From NCBI RefSeq assembly GCF_015548375.1, contig NZ_JADMWW010000024.1:1-41976 (forward strand): 41,976 nucleotides of DNA. Reading direction: 5' to 3'. This document shows positions 18,469 through 26,713 of the stretch, in pieces; within the stretch, counting starts at the first letter, position 1; every line of letters begins with the position of its first letter. The DNA is from Collinsella aerofaciens. GTDB lineage: Bacteria > Actinomycetota > Coriobacteriia > Coriobacteriales > Coriobacteriaceae. The notes below the pieces were generated by a model. That model was given only the letters and a program-made list of their open reading frames with translations, was not told where the DNA came from and did not search any database. Both the position numbers and the translations under genes were made by a program.

Positions 18469-18497
18469 TAGTCATTTAAGAACGTCCCCAATGACTA
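18469..18497. repeat. Short palindrome with GTCCCC loop
   Basis: TAGTCATT and AATGACTA form a perfect 8-bp stem around a 13-base loop containing AACGTCCCC. Size and GGGGAC-type loop resemble the other short palindromes in the window (19953, 20214, 27734, 29624, 31173, 32485, 40563). Confidence 0.65.
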
Positions 18498-18545
18498 CCC
18501 CGCATCCGGAGCAAGGCAACGCCGCAGGTAGAGGGCGGACAGCGA

Positions 18546-18684
18546 AAACGCCCCTAAGCGAGCAAGGTGACGTGAAAGAGGAGGGAAGCGTACTTTGGTA
18601 CGCGACCGACGATTGAACGTCAGATTGCCGCTTAGGGGCGTTTGCAGCGTCGAGCAGTTACGGCGTTTGGTAAAACGCCGTAAC
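18546..18684. repeat. Structured intergenic repeat, type A copy 1
   Basis: The outer stem is a perfect 15 bp (18546-18560/18629-18643), followed by a bulged A, GCAA/TTGC (18562-18565/18625-18628) and TGACGT/ACGTCA (18568-18573/18617-18622). A central hairpin GCGTAC-TTTG-GTACGC follows. After the outer stem come GCAGCGTCGAGC and a 12-bp hairpin with GGTA loop (18657-18684). It ends directly against the prfA stop codon. It is closest to the copy at 32567, from which it differs by paired changes in three stems. Confidence 0.85.
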
Positions 18685-19752
18685 TTAAACGGCCTGTGCC
18701 AGCTTCTCGGCTCGCTCGGCGGCGGCGAGTGCCTCGATGACGGTGCCGAGCTGATCGCCCAGAAGGACGCCGTTGTAGGTGGAGTTGAAACCGATGCGGT
18801 GATCGGTCACGCGGTCCTGGGGCTGGTTGTAGGTACGGATCTTCTCGGAACGGTTGCCGTGGCCGATCTGGCTCTGGCGCTCGGCACCAAGCTCTGCCTG
18901 CTGCTTCTCGAGCTCCATCTCGTACAGACGGGCGCGCAGCATCTGCATGCAGACCTCGCGGTTCTGAATCTGGGAGCGCTGCTCCTGCGACTGCACCACG
19001 GTGTTGGTGGGCAGGTGGGTGATGCGCACGGCGGAGTAGGTAGTGTTAACGCACTGACCGCCAGGGCCGGAGGCGCAGTAGGTGTCGATGCGCAGGTCGG
19101 ACTGGTTAATCTGGACGTCGATCTCCTCGGCCTCGGGAAGTACGGCGACGGTAGCCGTGGAGGTCTGAATGCGGCCCTGGGACTCGGTCTTGGGAACGCG
19201 CTGGACGCGATGCACGCCGGACTCGAACTTCATGACGGAATAGACGCGGTCGCCCTCGACCTTGAACTCGATGGATTTAAAACCGCCGGCCTCGCTGGGG
19301 CTGGAATCGAGCACGGTGGTCTTCCAGCCGCGCGACTCGCAAAAGCGCTGGTACATCTTGTACAGGTCGCCAGCGAAGATGGCCGCCTCGTCGCCACCGG
19401 CGGCGGAGCGAATCTCGACGATGGTGTTCTTGTCGTCGTTGGGGTCGCTCGGAATGAGCATGTACTTGATATCTTCCTCGAGCTGGGGAAGCTTGGCCTC
19501 GTTTTCGGAGATGTCCATCTGGAGCATTTCCTTCTCATCGGCATCGGTGGTATCGTGCAGCATTTCCTTGGCAGCCTCGATGTCATCGAGCGCGCCGATG
19601 TACTCGCGCGAGGCGGCAATGAGGTCAGACTGGTGCGCGTACTCCTTGTTGAGACGCGTGAACTCCTTGATGTCGGAGGCGACGGCCGGGTCAGAAAGCT
19701 TCTTCTCGAGCTCCTCGTAGGCCTTGATGATCTTTTCGAGCTTGTCGCGCAT
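18685..19752 (-). CDS. prfA: Peptide chain release factor 1
   Basis: A 355-residue class-I release factor reading UAA and UAG. The N-terminal coiled domain is followed by the stop-codon recognition region with the tripeptide PKT in RVPKTESQGR (PxT class, not the SPF of RF2), and by the catalytic loop SGPGGQCVNTTYSAVR. The Gln of GGQ is the target of PrmC, encoded next. ATG 19752 (MRDKLEKI) has AAAGGAG upstream; the frame is open much further but without family similarity. The stop codon touches a structured repeat. Confidence 0.96.
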   Translation of the reverse strand: MRDKLEKIIKAYEELEKKLSDPAVASDIKEFTRLNKEYAHQSDLIAASREYIGALDDIEAAKEMLHDTTDADEKEMLQMDISENEAKLPQLEEDIKYMLIPSDPNDDKNTIVEIRSAAGGDEAAIFAGDLYKMYQRFCESRGWKTTVLDSSPSEAGGFKSIEFKVEGDRVYSVMKFESGVHRVQRVPKTESQGRIQTSTATVAVLPEAEEIDVQINQSDLRIDTYCASGPGGQCVNTTYSAVRITHLPTNTVVQSQEQRSQIQNREVCMQMLRARLYEMELEKQQAELGAERQSQIGHGNRSEKIRTYNQPQDRVTDHRIGFNSTYNGVLLGDQLGTVIEALAAAERAEKLAQAV

Positions 19753-19952
19753 GACGGACTCCTTTATATGCGTGAAGGCGAAAATCGGCAGAATTGATGG
19801 GGCGCGGGGCGCCGCTGCGGGGGTAAGCCCAGCTAGAGCATGTCGATCTTCAGATACATGCGCATCCCTTCGCGTATGGGGTACATAATTGCGGTCTAAC
19901 CCATACATGATAGCGTGCGCAGGCAAACCTGCATATAACCCGCACGGAATGA

Positions 19953-19985
19953 TTGGTGCAAACAAACCTGACCCCATTGCACCAA
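19953..19985. repeat. Short palindrome with ACCCCA loop
   Basis: TTGGTGCAA/TTGCACCAA form a perfect 9-bp stem around a 15-base loop (reverse strand TGGGGTCAGG). It lies between the M20 peptidase end and prfA and could contribute to termination for the peptidase, although no T run follows. It has the same architecture as the GGGAC-loop palindromes. Confidence 0.6.
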
Positions 19986-20000
19986 GGGCTTGCTTTGTGG

Positions 20001-21416
20001 CTAGAGCGTATGGAGCAGGGCGATGAGGAAGCGGACACCCTGGAGGTAGGCGCGGCGGGTAATGCGCTCGTTGGTGCCGTGGACACCTCGGTCGCACTCG
20101 TCATCGTCGACCACAAAGGCCGAGAAGCGAATGCACTCGGAGCAAATGCGCTGGTAGTTGGCAGCGTCGGTCGCGCCGATCACGGTCGAGGGCACAATTG
20201 CCACTGGCTCGAATGATCCGTTTTCCTCCGTCCCCTTTGGATCACGGAAATAGCGGGCGGCGATGGAGCGAACCGCCTCGAGACCGGGACCACCGATGCG
20301 CGGGGACGGCGAGGGCTCAGAGCTGCCGGGGCCGAGCTCGACCTCGACACGGTCGGCGAGCCCCGCCTCGGCAACGGCGACGCGGCAGCGGGCCACGACA
20401 TCGGCCACGCTCGTGCCCTCGAGCATACGGAAATTGATATTGGCCCACATATCCTGCGGCATTACGTTGGCGCCGGTGCTGCCACCCTCGACCTGCGTGG
20501 GCGCGCAGGTGGTGGTCACGAGCGGATAGAGCTTCTTGCTGGCGAGGCAATCGCGGACAATGGCACCCCCGTTGGCGGCAATTTCATCGGCGGTATAGAG
20601 CCCCAGCTCGACGAGCTGCGCGGCAAGCAGGTCGGTCACGCGCGCCGGCCATTCGATATCGCAGATTGCGGTGATGGCACGGCTCAGCACCTCGAGCGAT
20701 GTGCCGCCGTAGGGGTTGGACGAATGCCCGCCCTCGCTCTTCGTCTTGAGCACGATATCGGCGTAGCCCTTCTCGGCAAGGTCGGCATGCATAAGCCAGC
20801 CCTCGCCCGCGCCATACTCGGCAGCTGGAACGATGCGGTAGTCACCCTCGTCGATCAGGTACTCAAGCTCAATGCCGCGCTCCTCGAGCGCGCGGCCGAT
20901 GGCGCCTGCGCCATACTGCGTAGTCTCCTCGTCCTGGCCAAAGGCCAGGAGCAGCGTGCGCTCGTGCTGCCAACCGTGCGCCAGCGCATACTCAACCGCC
21001 TCGAGAATGCCTGCGACTTGGTCTTTCATGTCGATGGCGCCGCGGCCCCAAATGTAGGCATCGTCCACATGTCCGCTAAAGGGGGCGTGCGTCCAGTCAG
21101 CCTCGGTGCCGGGTACCACGGGAACCACGTCCATGTGGCCCATGAGCATAATGGGCTTGAGGGCAGGGTCGGAACCGCTAAGCGTCACCAATAGCGAATG
21201 GTCGATAAGCTCGACTTTACCCGCCGTAAATACGCGCGGCCAAGCCTGCTGCATATACGCGCGCAGGTCGTCGAACGGCCGCCAGTCCACCGCCTCGGCA
21301 TCCATACTCGAGATGGTCGGAAACGACAGCACACGGCCCAGGCGCTCGCACGCGCCGGCCTCGTCTATATCGGCAAAATCATCCTCATGCGCAAAAAAGC
21401 GCCAAACCTCGGCCAT
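20001..21416 (-). CDS. M20-family metallopeptidase (dizinc carboxypeptidase-like)
   Basis: A 471-residue M20 zinc peptidase, closest to the carboxypeptidase S/PM20D1-type group. Metal-site motifs are MGHMDVVPV, WGRGAIDMKD with the bridging Asp, GQDEET with the catalytic Glu, EGGHSS in the lid domain, and a C-terminal HGTNE with the last His. The substrate is unknown; hydrolysis of a peptide or N-acyl amino acid is expected. Residues about 392-401 (DPKGTEENGS) are encoded by a 31-bp palindromic repeat, an apparent in-frame insertion. ATG 21416 has AAAGGA upstream. It follows an amino acid importer on the same strand. Confidence 0.88.
   Translation of the reverse strand: MAEVWRFFAHEDDFADIDEAGACERLGRVLSFPTISSMDAEAVDWRPFDDLRAYMQQAWPRVFTAGKVELIDHSLLVTLSGSDPALKPIMLMGHMDVVPVVPGTEADWTHAPFSGHVDDAYIWGRGAIDMKDQVAGILEAVEYALAHGWQHERTLLLAFGQDEETTQYGAGAIGRALEERGIELEYLIDEGDYRIVPAAEYGAGEGWLMHADLAEKGYADIVLKTKSEGGHSSNPYGGTSLEVLSRAITAICDIEWPARVTDLLAAQLVELGLYTADEIAANGGAIVRDCLASKKLYPLVTTTCAPTQVEGGSTGANVMPQDMWANINFRMLEGTSVADVVARCRVAVAEAGLADRVEVELGPGSSEPSPSPRIGGPGLEAVRSIAARYFRDPKGTEENGSFEPVAIVPSTVIGATDAANYQRICSECIRFSAFVVDDDECDRGVHGTNERITRRAYLQGVRFLIALLHTL
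20214..20244. repeat. 31-bp palindrome inside a coding region
   Basis: TGATCC/GGATCA ends enclose a segment with TTTTCCTCCGTCCCC. The same 31-bp design occurs in an intergenic region at 32485-32515, with changed inner bases. Here it is read in frame within the M20 peptidase gene. Confidence 0.75.
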
Positions 21417-21440
21417 GACATCCTTTCGATTGTGACGACA

Positions 21441-21465
21441 AGGGCCGCCCCACCGGAGCGGCCCT
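21441..21465 (-). terminator. Weak terminator or attenuator after the importer operon
   Basis: AGGGCCGC/GCGGCCCT (21441-21448/21458-21465) forms a strong hairpin between the ABC ATPase stop and the peptidase start. Only scattered T follow, so partial read-through into the peptidase gene is likely. Confidence 0.5.
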
Positions 21466-21488
21466 GCCACATAAGCGCTTGCGGTTGG

Positions 21489-22274
21489 TTATTTGTCCTC
21501 GAGATAACGCGAGAGGAACTCGCGGGTACGCTGGTGCTTGGGGTTGCCAAAGAGCTCTGCCGGCGCGGCGTCCTCGAGCACTACGCCCTTGTCCATAAAG
21601 ACCACGCGATCGGACACGGTGCGGGCAAAGGCCATCTCGTGCGTGACGACGACCATGGTCATGCCGTCGGCAGCAAGTTTGCGCATGACCTCGAGCACCT
21701 CTCCCACGATCTCGGGGTCGAGTGCGGAGGTCGGCTCGTCGAACAGCATGATCTGCGGATTCATACATAGGGCACGAGCGATGGCCACGCGCTGTTTTTG
21801 ACCACCGGACAGGCGACCCACGGCGGCGTGCGCGAACTTTTCGAGCCCCACGCTCGTCAGATGCTCCATCGCGACCTTCTCGGCCTCGGCCTTGCTCATC
21901 TTTTTGAGCGTGACGGGCGCGAGCGTGCAGTTGTCGAGCACGTCCATGTTGTTGAACAGGTTAAAGCCCTGGAACACCATGCCGATGTCCTCACGCAGCT
22001 TGTTGATGTTGCAGCGCTCGGCCGTGAGGTCCTGACCGTGGAACCAGATGTGGCCCGCGTCCGGAGTCTCGAGCAGGTTGAGGCAGCGCAGAAAGGTCGA
22101 TTTGCCCGAGCCTGAGGCGCCGATAATGGTGACGACCTCGCCGGGGTTAACGGACAGGTCGATGCCCTTGAGTACCTCGAGCGAGCCAAAGCTCTTGCGC
22201 AGGCCCTCGACGCGGATGAGCGGCTCATTGGTCTGTGCGGCGGCCGCGGTGCCGGTAGTGGCGGTATCTGCCAT
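21489..22274 (-). CDS. Polar amino acid ABC transporter, ATP-binding protein
   Basis: A 261-residue ATPase of a polar amino acid importer (GlnQ/ArtP class) that powers uptake at the inner face of the membrane. Walker A is GASGSGKST, the Q-loop is in [10 protein letters not shown], the signature is LSGGQKQR, Walker B is [12 protein letters not shown] and the switch His is in VVTHEM. About 20 Ala/Thr-rich residues precede the domain. ATG 22274 has GGAG upstream. It is the last gene of the binding protein-permease-ATPase set, 22 bp after the permease. Confidence 0.95.
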   Translation of the reverse strand: MADTATTGTAAAAQTNEPLIRVEGLRKSFGSLEVLKGIDLSVNPGEVVTIIGASGSGKSTFLRCLNLLETPDAGHIWFHGQDLTAERCNINKLREDIGMVFQGFNLFNNMDVLDNCTLAPVTLKKMSKAEAEKVAMEHLTSVGLEKFAHAAVGRLSGGQKQRVAIARALCMNPQIMLFDEPTSALDPEIVGEVLEVMRKLAADGMTMVVVTHEMAFARTVSDRVVFMDKGVVLEDAAPAELFGNPKHQRTREFLSRYLEDK

Positions 22275-22296
22275 GATGATTCTCCTCGTCTTGAGC

Positions 22297-23445
22297 CTAG
22301 TTGGAGCTGGGCAGCGTGACCGGAGCCTCGGCGCCGAGCTTTTTGCCAAAGGCCTCGAGCAGGCGGCTCGCCACGAGCGTCAGGATCAGGTAGACCACGA
22401 GCGCCACGCAGTAGACCTCCATCTGGCGGTAGTACACGCCGGCGACGGTGGTGGTGGCGTACATGAGGTCAAACACGCCGATGACCGAGAGCACCGACGA
22501 ATCCTTGATGTTGATGATGAGCTCGTTGGTGAGCGCCGGAATCGCGTTTTTAATGCCCTGGGGGAACACGACTTTGCGCATAGCTTGCCACTGCGACAGG
22601 CCCAGCGAGCGTGCTGCCTCGGCCTGGCCGGGATCGATGGACTCGATGCCGCCGCGCAGGACCTCCATCATGTAGGCGGTGGAGTTGAGCGAGATGGTGA
22701 CGAGGCCGGCGGTGAAGGTGCTCCAGATCTGGTTGGCCTGGGCGGTCTCGAAGCCCATGCCGCGCAAAACGGTGAAGCCCGCGTAATAGATGAGCAGACC
22801 CTGGACCATCATGGGCGTGCCGCGCACGATGGTGGAGTAGACGGTCGCAAAGCCGCGGCCGATACTCTTAAAGGAGCGCACCAGGTCGTTATCCACGCGG
22901 TCGAACGTCTGAATGCGTAGGAACACGAAGAGCAGCGCCAGGAAGAATGCGATGACGGTGCCGAAGGTGGCAAGCGCGATGGTGATCTCGATACCGCGAA
23001 TGAAGAAGTCCCCGCTCTTGTAGGTCATGTAGACCAGGCTCGACAAAAAGTCGCTGGGGTTGGAATCCGAGACAATGCTCACCTGCACCAGGTCGATAAA
23101 CGACATGACGCAGCGGTCGATAAAGAAAACTGCCGCGATGGCGACCACGACGTAGCTGCCCAAGCGTGCTCCACGACGGAAACGCTCGGATGCGAACGGC
23201 GACTTTTCGCGATAGTCGCTCCAGTGCATAAGCTTGGTGACCAGCGCCGCCGCCGACACGACGAGCCACGCCCACAGGATCGCCCAAAGGCAATCTTGGA
23301 ACACGCCCGTGGGGGCCAAGAAGCTCAGCGGCGTGGGGTTGCGCTGGCTAAACGCCAGGCCGAGCGCCGCGATAACGCTCGTGCCCAGGTATACATAACG
23401 GTGGTCGGCCCTGATAAAGGAGGCCAGGCGATTAATGGTTTTCAT
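22297..23445 (-). CDS. Polar amino acid ABC transporter, permease
   Basis: A 382-residue inner-membrane permease of the His/Glu/Gln family. The C-terminal 230 residues form the transport domain, with the EAA loop [21 protein letters not shown] contacting the ATPase. The N-terminal 150 residues are an extra region with three or so hydrophobic segments not found in minimal permeases of about 220 residues. The gene follows the binding protein by 9 bp. The amino acid transported cannot be assigned. Confidence 0.92.
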   Translation of the reverse strand: MKTINRLASFIRADHRYVYLGTSVIAALGLAFSQRNPTPLSFLAPTGVFQDCLWAILWAWLVVSAAALVTKLMHWSDYREKSPFASERFRRGARLGSYVVVAIAAVFFIDRCVMSFIDLVQVSIVSDSNPSDFLSSLVYMTYKSGDFFIRGIEITIALATFGTVIAFFLALLFVFLRIQTFDRVDNDLVRSFKSIGRGFATVYSTIVRGTPMMVQGLLIYYAGFTVLRGMGFETAQANQIWSTFTAGLVTISLNSTAYMMEVLRGGIESIDPGQAEAARSLGLSQWQAMRKVVFPQGIKNAIPALTNELIINIKDSSVLSVIGVFDLMYATTTVAGVYYRQMEVYCVALVVYLILTLVASRLLEAFGKKLGAEAPVTLPSSN

Positions 23446-23454
23446 GCTGCCTCC

Positions 23455-24381
23455 CTATGCCGGCTGACGGTCGAGGCACGCGTCCCACATTTGGTCGCGC
23501 TCCTCTTGGCTAATGCCCTTGAGTGTCTTGTCGATGAGCTTAAGCAGCTTGTCCGAGCCCTTGCGGCAGCCGACGTTTGCCGTGACCTCCTGCTTAAAGC
23601 CCTCGCCCTCGGCAAATTGAATCGGCACGATACCCGGGTTTTGGGCCATATAGCCCTTCTCGTTCTCGGTGTTATAGGTCACGGCGTCGCAGGTGCCCTG
23701 CAGCAGGTTCGAAAACACCGTGGGAACCGAATCGACCGGGTTTTTGTGCACAACGCCCGGAATCTCGTCGATGACGGTATCGAGCATGGTGTCCTTTTGG
23801 CCGAGGACCGTTGCGCCGCTAAAGTCGCTGAGCTTGGTCGCATTTTGGTAGGGCGAGCCCTCTTTTACGAACAGGCCAAAGTAGCCAATGAAGTACGGGT
23901 CGGAAAAGCCGACGGACTCCTCGCGCTCGGGCGTGGCGCTCATGCCGGCAATGATGAGGTCGATCTGGCCGTTGTTGAGCGAATCGATAAGACCCGAGAA
24001 GCCCTGCTTGACGGCAACGGGCTCGCCACCGAGGGCCTTGCAGACGATCTTGGCGATCTGCACGTCGTAACCATCGGCATAGGCGCCCTGCACGTTGTCG
24101 ATGGGGATAGTGTACTTGCTGGCTTCGGAGACCTGCCAGTTGTACGGGGCGTAGGCCGCCTCCATGCCAATGCGGATCTTATCCTTGCCGATCACGGAAT
24201 CGGACAGGTCGTCGCGACCGCCGCCCGTCGTGGGCTGAACTACTTCCAGCGTGGAGGGGCGCTGGCAACCGGCAAGTGCGCCGGCGACGACAGAAGCGCT
24301 CGCAGCGAGAGCGCTACCCAAAAAGATGCGACGGCTGCATATCGGCTGGGTCTGCGCATCGCACTGTTGGGGAGAATGCAT
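23455..24381 (-). CDS. Amino acid ABC transporter, substrate-binding lipoprotein
   Basis: A 308-residue extracellular binding protein (SBP_bac_3 family) anchored by lipid. The leader has both a twin-arginine-like SRRIFLG (16-22) and a lipobox LAGC with Cys39, so export by Tat followed by lipidation is inferred. The binding domain begins near residue 73 (IRIGMEAAYAPYNW) and includes GYDVQIAKIVCKALG and IIAGMSATPEREESVGFSDPY, family patterns. ATG 24381 has GGAAGG upstream. It is the first gene of the importer operon. Confidence 0.92.
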   Translation of the reverse strand: MHSPQQCDAQTQPICSRRIFLGSALAASASVVAGALAGCQRPSTLEVVQPTTGGGRDDLSDSVIGKDKIRIGMEAAYAPYNWQVSEASKYTIPIDNVQGAYADGYDVQIAKIVCKALGGEPVAVKQGFSGLIDSLNNGQIDLIIAGMSATPEREESVGFSDPYFIGYFGLFVKEGSPYQNATKLSDFSGATVLGQKDTMLDTVIDEIPGVVHKNPVDSVPTVFSNLLQGTCDAVTYNTENEKGYMAQNPGIVPIQFAEGEGFKQEVTANVGCRKGSDKLLKLIDKTLKGISQEERDQMWDACLDRQPA

Positions 24382-24519
24382 AATCTGCCTTCCCTGTTGA
24401 ATCGTATGCTGACGACTTAACAGGATATACGCCCGCAACCAGCAGCGCGGCATGTGCGCGAAAAATTAATAGACACGCGGTAGTCATTGGGAACGTCGAT
24501 GTTTTGGCAATGCCAGCGA

Positions 24520-24660
24520 GCGCCGCCCAAAGCGAACAAGTTGGCATGAAAAAGGCACGGCATAGACCTTCTGGTCATGCCGTGCCTTTTGAATGACAAA
24601 TTGTCGCTCTGGGTAGCGCGCAGCGTCGACCGGCCCGCCGTTCGTCAGAACGGCGGAACC
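24520..24660. repeat. Structured intergenic repeat, type B copy 2
   Basis: It has the same fold as the copy at 2922: an outer stem (24520-24534/24605-24619, 12 pairs, one wobble, two mismatches), bulged A, ACAA/TTGT, a long central hairpin (arms AAAAGGCACGGCAT and ATGCCGTGCCTTTT), CGCAGCGTCGA and a final hairpin (24635-24643/24648-24656, loop GTCA). The central stem differs from copy 1 by a swapped pair (G/C to C/G). It ends one base before the stop of the epimerase-like gene, and its T tracts can terminate that transcript. Confidence 0.8.
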
Positions 24661-24661
24661 T

Positions 24662-25555
24662 CTAGAGCAGTGTGACGCTAAAGCTACGTTTATCGGTGGC
24701 GCCAGGAGCCAAGGTGATGGTGTTGACCTTGTGCTCAAAGACGTCGTCCTCGGTGTCCATGGTGGTGTGACCGGTCCAGGGCTCGAGCGCCACAAACGGA
24801 GCGTCGTTGGCGGCAGACCACACGCCAATGTACCTAAAGCCCTCAAAGTCGATCTTGACGCCGTGGCCCGACTTGCGGCCGCGCAGCGTGAGCGTGGAGC
24901 CCGGGGTATCGGTGAACATGATGGCGTCGTTATCGAAGCTGCGGTGCGTGATGGGCAGCACGTCCGAGTTATCGGGAGCCTTGTAGCTACCCTCGAACGT
25001 CATAAGACCGTCGGGCGTGATGATGGGAGCCTCGTTCGTCCAAGCCTCGGTAAACGCCAGCTCGTAATCCTCGAACGCCTCGTCCTCGGCACCGGGGGCG
25101 GGCACGTTAAATGCGGGGTGGCCGCCCACCGAGAACGGCAGGTCCACGTCGCCGGTGTTCGTAACGGCAAAGGTCTGCGTGAGGGTGGCATCGCCGGTCA
25201 AGGCATAGGTCATGTTGAGCTTAAAGTGGAACGGGAACGCCTTGAGCGACTCGGGCGTATCGGTGATCTCATACGTTACCGAGGAGCCGTCCTCCGAAAC
25301 CTCGACCAGCTTGTGCTCGACAATGCGCGCGAGTCCGTGGCGCGGCATCTCGCAGGTGCCGGCCGCAGACGTTGCCGTGTTGTTGCGCAGCGAGCCCACA
25401 ATGGGGAACAGGATGGGCGCGTGCTTGCCCCAAAAGGCGGGGTCGCCCTGCCACAGATACTCGTTGCCGTTGAGGGCAAGGCTCGTGAGCTGGGCGCCCA
25501 TAGAATCGATGGCCGCGGTGAGGCCGCCGCGCTTGATGGTAGTGACGGTAGACAT
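24662..25555 (-). CDS. Aldose 1-epimerase family protein (LacX/YphB-like)
   Basis: A 297-residue protein of the galactose mutarotase superfamily, which interconverts sugar anomers. HAPILFPIVGSLRNN, MPRHGLAR, GGHPAFNVP and, near the end, FVALEPWTGHTT are conserved in the LacX-type subgroup; H and E in these segments are the likely acid/base residues. It is probably cytosolic, with no leader. ATG 25555 has GGAGGAAG upstream. It is a single gene with no sugar pathway next to it, so the substrate is unknown. Confidence 0.88.
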   Translation of the reverse strand: MSTVTTIKRGGLTAAIDSMGAQLTSLALNGNEYLWQGDPAFWGKHAPILFPIVGSLRNNTATSAAGTCEMPRHGLARIVEHKLVEVSEDGSSVTYEITDTPESLKAFPFHFKLNMTYALTGDATLTQTFAVTNTGDVDLPFSVGGHPAFNVPAPGAEDEAFEDYELAFTEAWTNEAPIITPDGLMTFEGSYKAPDNSDVLPITHRSFDNDAIMFTDTPGSTLTLRGRKSGHGVKIDFEGFRYIGVWSAANDAPFVALEPWTGHTTMDTEDDVFEHKVNTITLAPGATDKRSFSVTLL

Positions 25556-25670
25556 GCTACTTCCTCCAAAAGTAAACAATAGTGTCGAGGGCTATTGTCC
25601 CACTCTTGGCGACGGGACGGGACGGCAGGCGATTATTGAGTAGCCATAGCGGAATGAGCGGGAGCGCCTA

Positions 25671-26537
25671 CTAGGTATCCACGTAAAGGTCGAATCCGCC
25701 CTGCGGCGTGCTGTCGACCGTATCGGGCGCCTGCGAGTTAAAGCTCACGGGAACCATGCGCTTTGAGGCGCGGAAGCGCGTGCCATCGGTGGCGACGGGC
25801 GGTTCATCGACGGTGAGCTCGTAGTCGCCGGGCTTAAGTTCGATGCCGTCACCAGCGGAATTGACGTATTGGTACTCGTCAATCGTCTGCCCTTTGAGCG
25901 TGCGCCCCACGATATGGATGAGCATTTGGCTGTCGCCGCGCGCGGTGTCCCACGTCGCGCCGTCCTTGACCTCGACCGACACATGTACCGAGCGCGTGCG
26001 GCCGAGCGATTGCTCGACAGACATCTCGACCTTGGCGGCGTCTTTTCGCTGTTGTTCGACATGGCTCCAGACGTTTCCAATTACCGAGCATGCGATAACG
26101 CCGGCCATAAAGGCGATAAGGATGGGGCCGAGCGGCGAGCGACGTCCTGCATCTTCCTCGCGAGACAGATTGGGGCGACGTGTGGGTGCGGGCGCCTGGG
26201 CACCCTGCGAGGGCACGTCGAGAATGCTGAAGGATGCCGTGCTGTCGGGGTCGATAGTGTGACGCGGCTGCGGGGTCTTTGCCGGCGAGATCGACATGTC
26301 GGCTGGCTCGCCGAGCGTGGCCGTAGCGTCGGCCTTGGCCGCGTCTGCCTCGGCTTGGGCCCAAGCTTGTTCGAAGGTCAGGGGCTCGACAGGGTCGAGG
26401 GCGGCGTCCGAGTCGGCGGCGACGTCGTTGCCGGTCTCGTCCTCGTCGCTCGACACGTCACGCGACGCGGGCTCGTCCCACCCCTCGTCCGGAGCCTCAC
26501 CCTCGCTATACCACCATTCAAAGTTATCGATATCCAT
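25671..26537 (-). CDS. Single-pass membrane protein of unknown function
   Basis: A 288-residue protein I do not recognise. Residues 1-135 are acidic and Ala/Asp/Glu-rich, starting MDIDNFEWWYSEGE, and look disordered. One membrane segment lies at about 136-158 (ILIAFMAGVIACSVIGNVW). The last 130 residues have alternating beta-like sequence, with HVSVEVKDGATW and a repeatable PGDYELTVDEPP, suggesting a small Ig-like or transthyretin-like extracellular domain. It may act at the cell surface; this is inference only. It lies between the epimerase and the LpdD-Nudix fusion on the same strand. Confidence 0.7.
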   Translation of the reverse strand: MDIDNFEWWYSEGEAPDEGWDEPASRDVSSDEDETGNDVAADSDAALDPVEPLTFEQAWAQAEADAAKADATATLGEPADMSISPAKTPQPRHTIDPDSTASFSILDVPSQGAQAPAPTRRPNLSREEDAGRRSPLGPILIAFMAGVIACSVIGNVWSHVEQQRKDAAKVEMSVEQSLGRTRSVHVSVEVKDGATWDTARGDSQMLIHIVGRTLKGQTIDEYQYVNSAGDGIELKPGDYELTVDEPPVATDGTRFRASKRMVPVSFNSQAPDTVDSTPQGGFDLYVDT

Positions 26538-26623
26538 ACGGGGCGCCCCTTAGGCCTCGCAAATAAACACTCGCTAGTCTTATACCCCCAGACGACACCG
26601 AAGCTCACCCGCGCCGGACACAA

Positions 26624-26688
26624 AAACCGTCACAACATTCGACGCTTTTCCTCGATTTCGAGATTTTCATCGAATGTTGTGATGGTTT
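26624..26688 (-). terminator. Long hairpin terminator after the LpdD-Nudix gene
   Basis: Arms 26625-26642 and 26670-26687 pair over 18 positions with one G-T wobble, enclosing a loop with a small CTCGA/TCGAG stem. On the minus strand TTTTTG follows. It lies about 25 bp past the stop at 26714, after a half copy of the GACAAAGGGACTG palindrome (26691-26710). Confidence 0.75.
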
Positions 26689-26713
26689 GGATGCGACAAA
26701 GGGACTGTCTTTT

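Larger units (their letters stand above)
18078..18684. other. 607-bp prmC-prfA intergenic region
   Basis: It holds, from left to right: a candidate prmC promoter (18126-18152), an AT-rich stretch (about 18180-18470) with a weak plus-strand open frame at 18114-18440 that has no ribosome site, a short palindrome (18469-18497), and a structured repeat (18546-18684) that abuts the prfA stop. I see no convincing gene. Confidence 0.6.
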
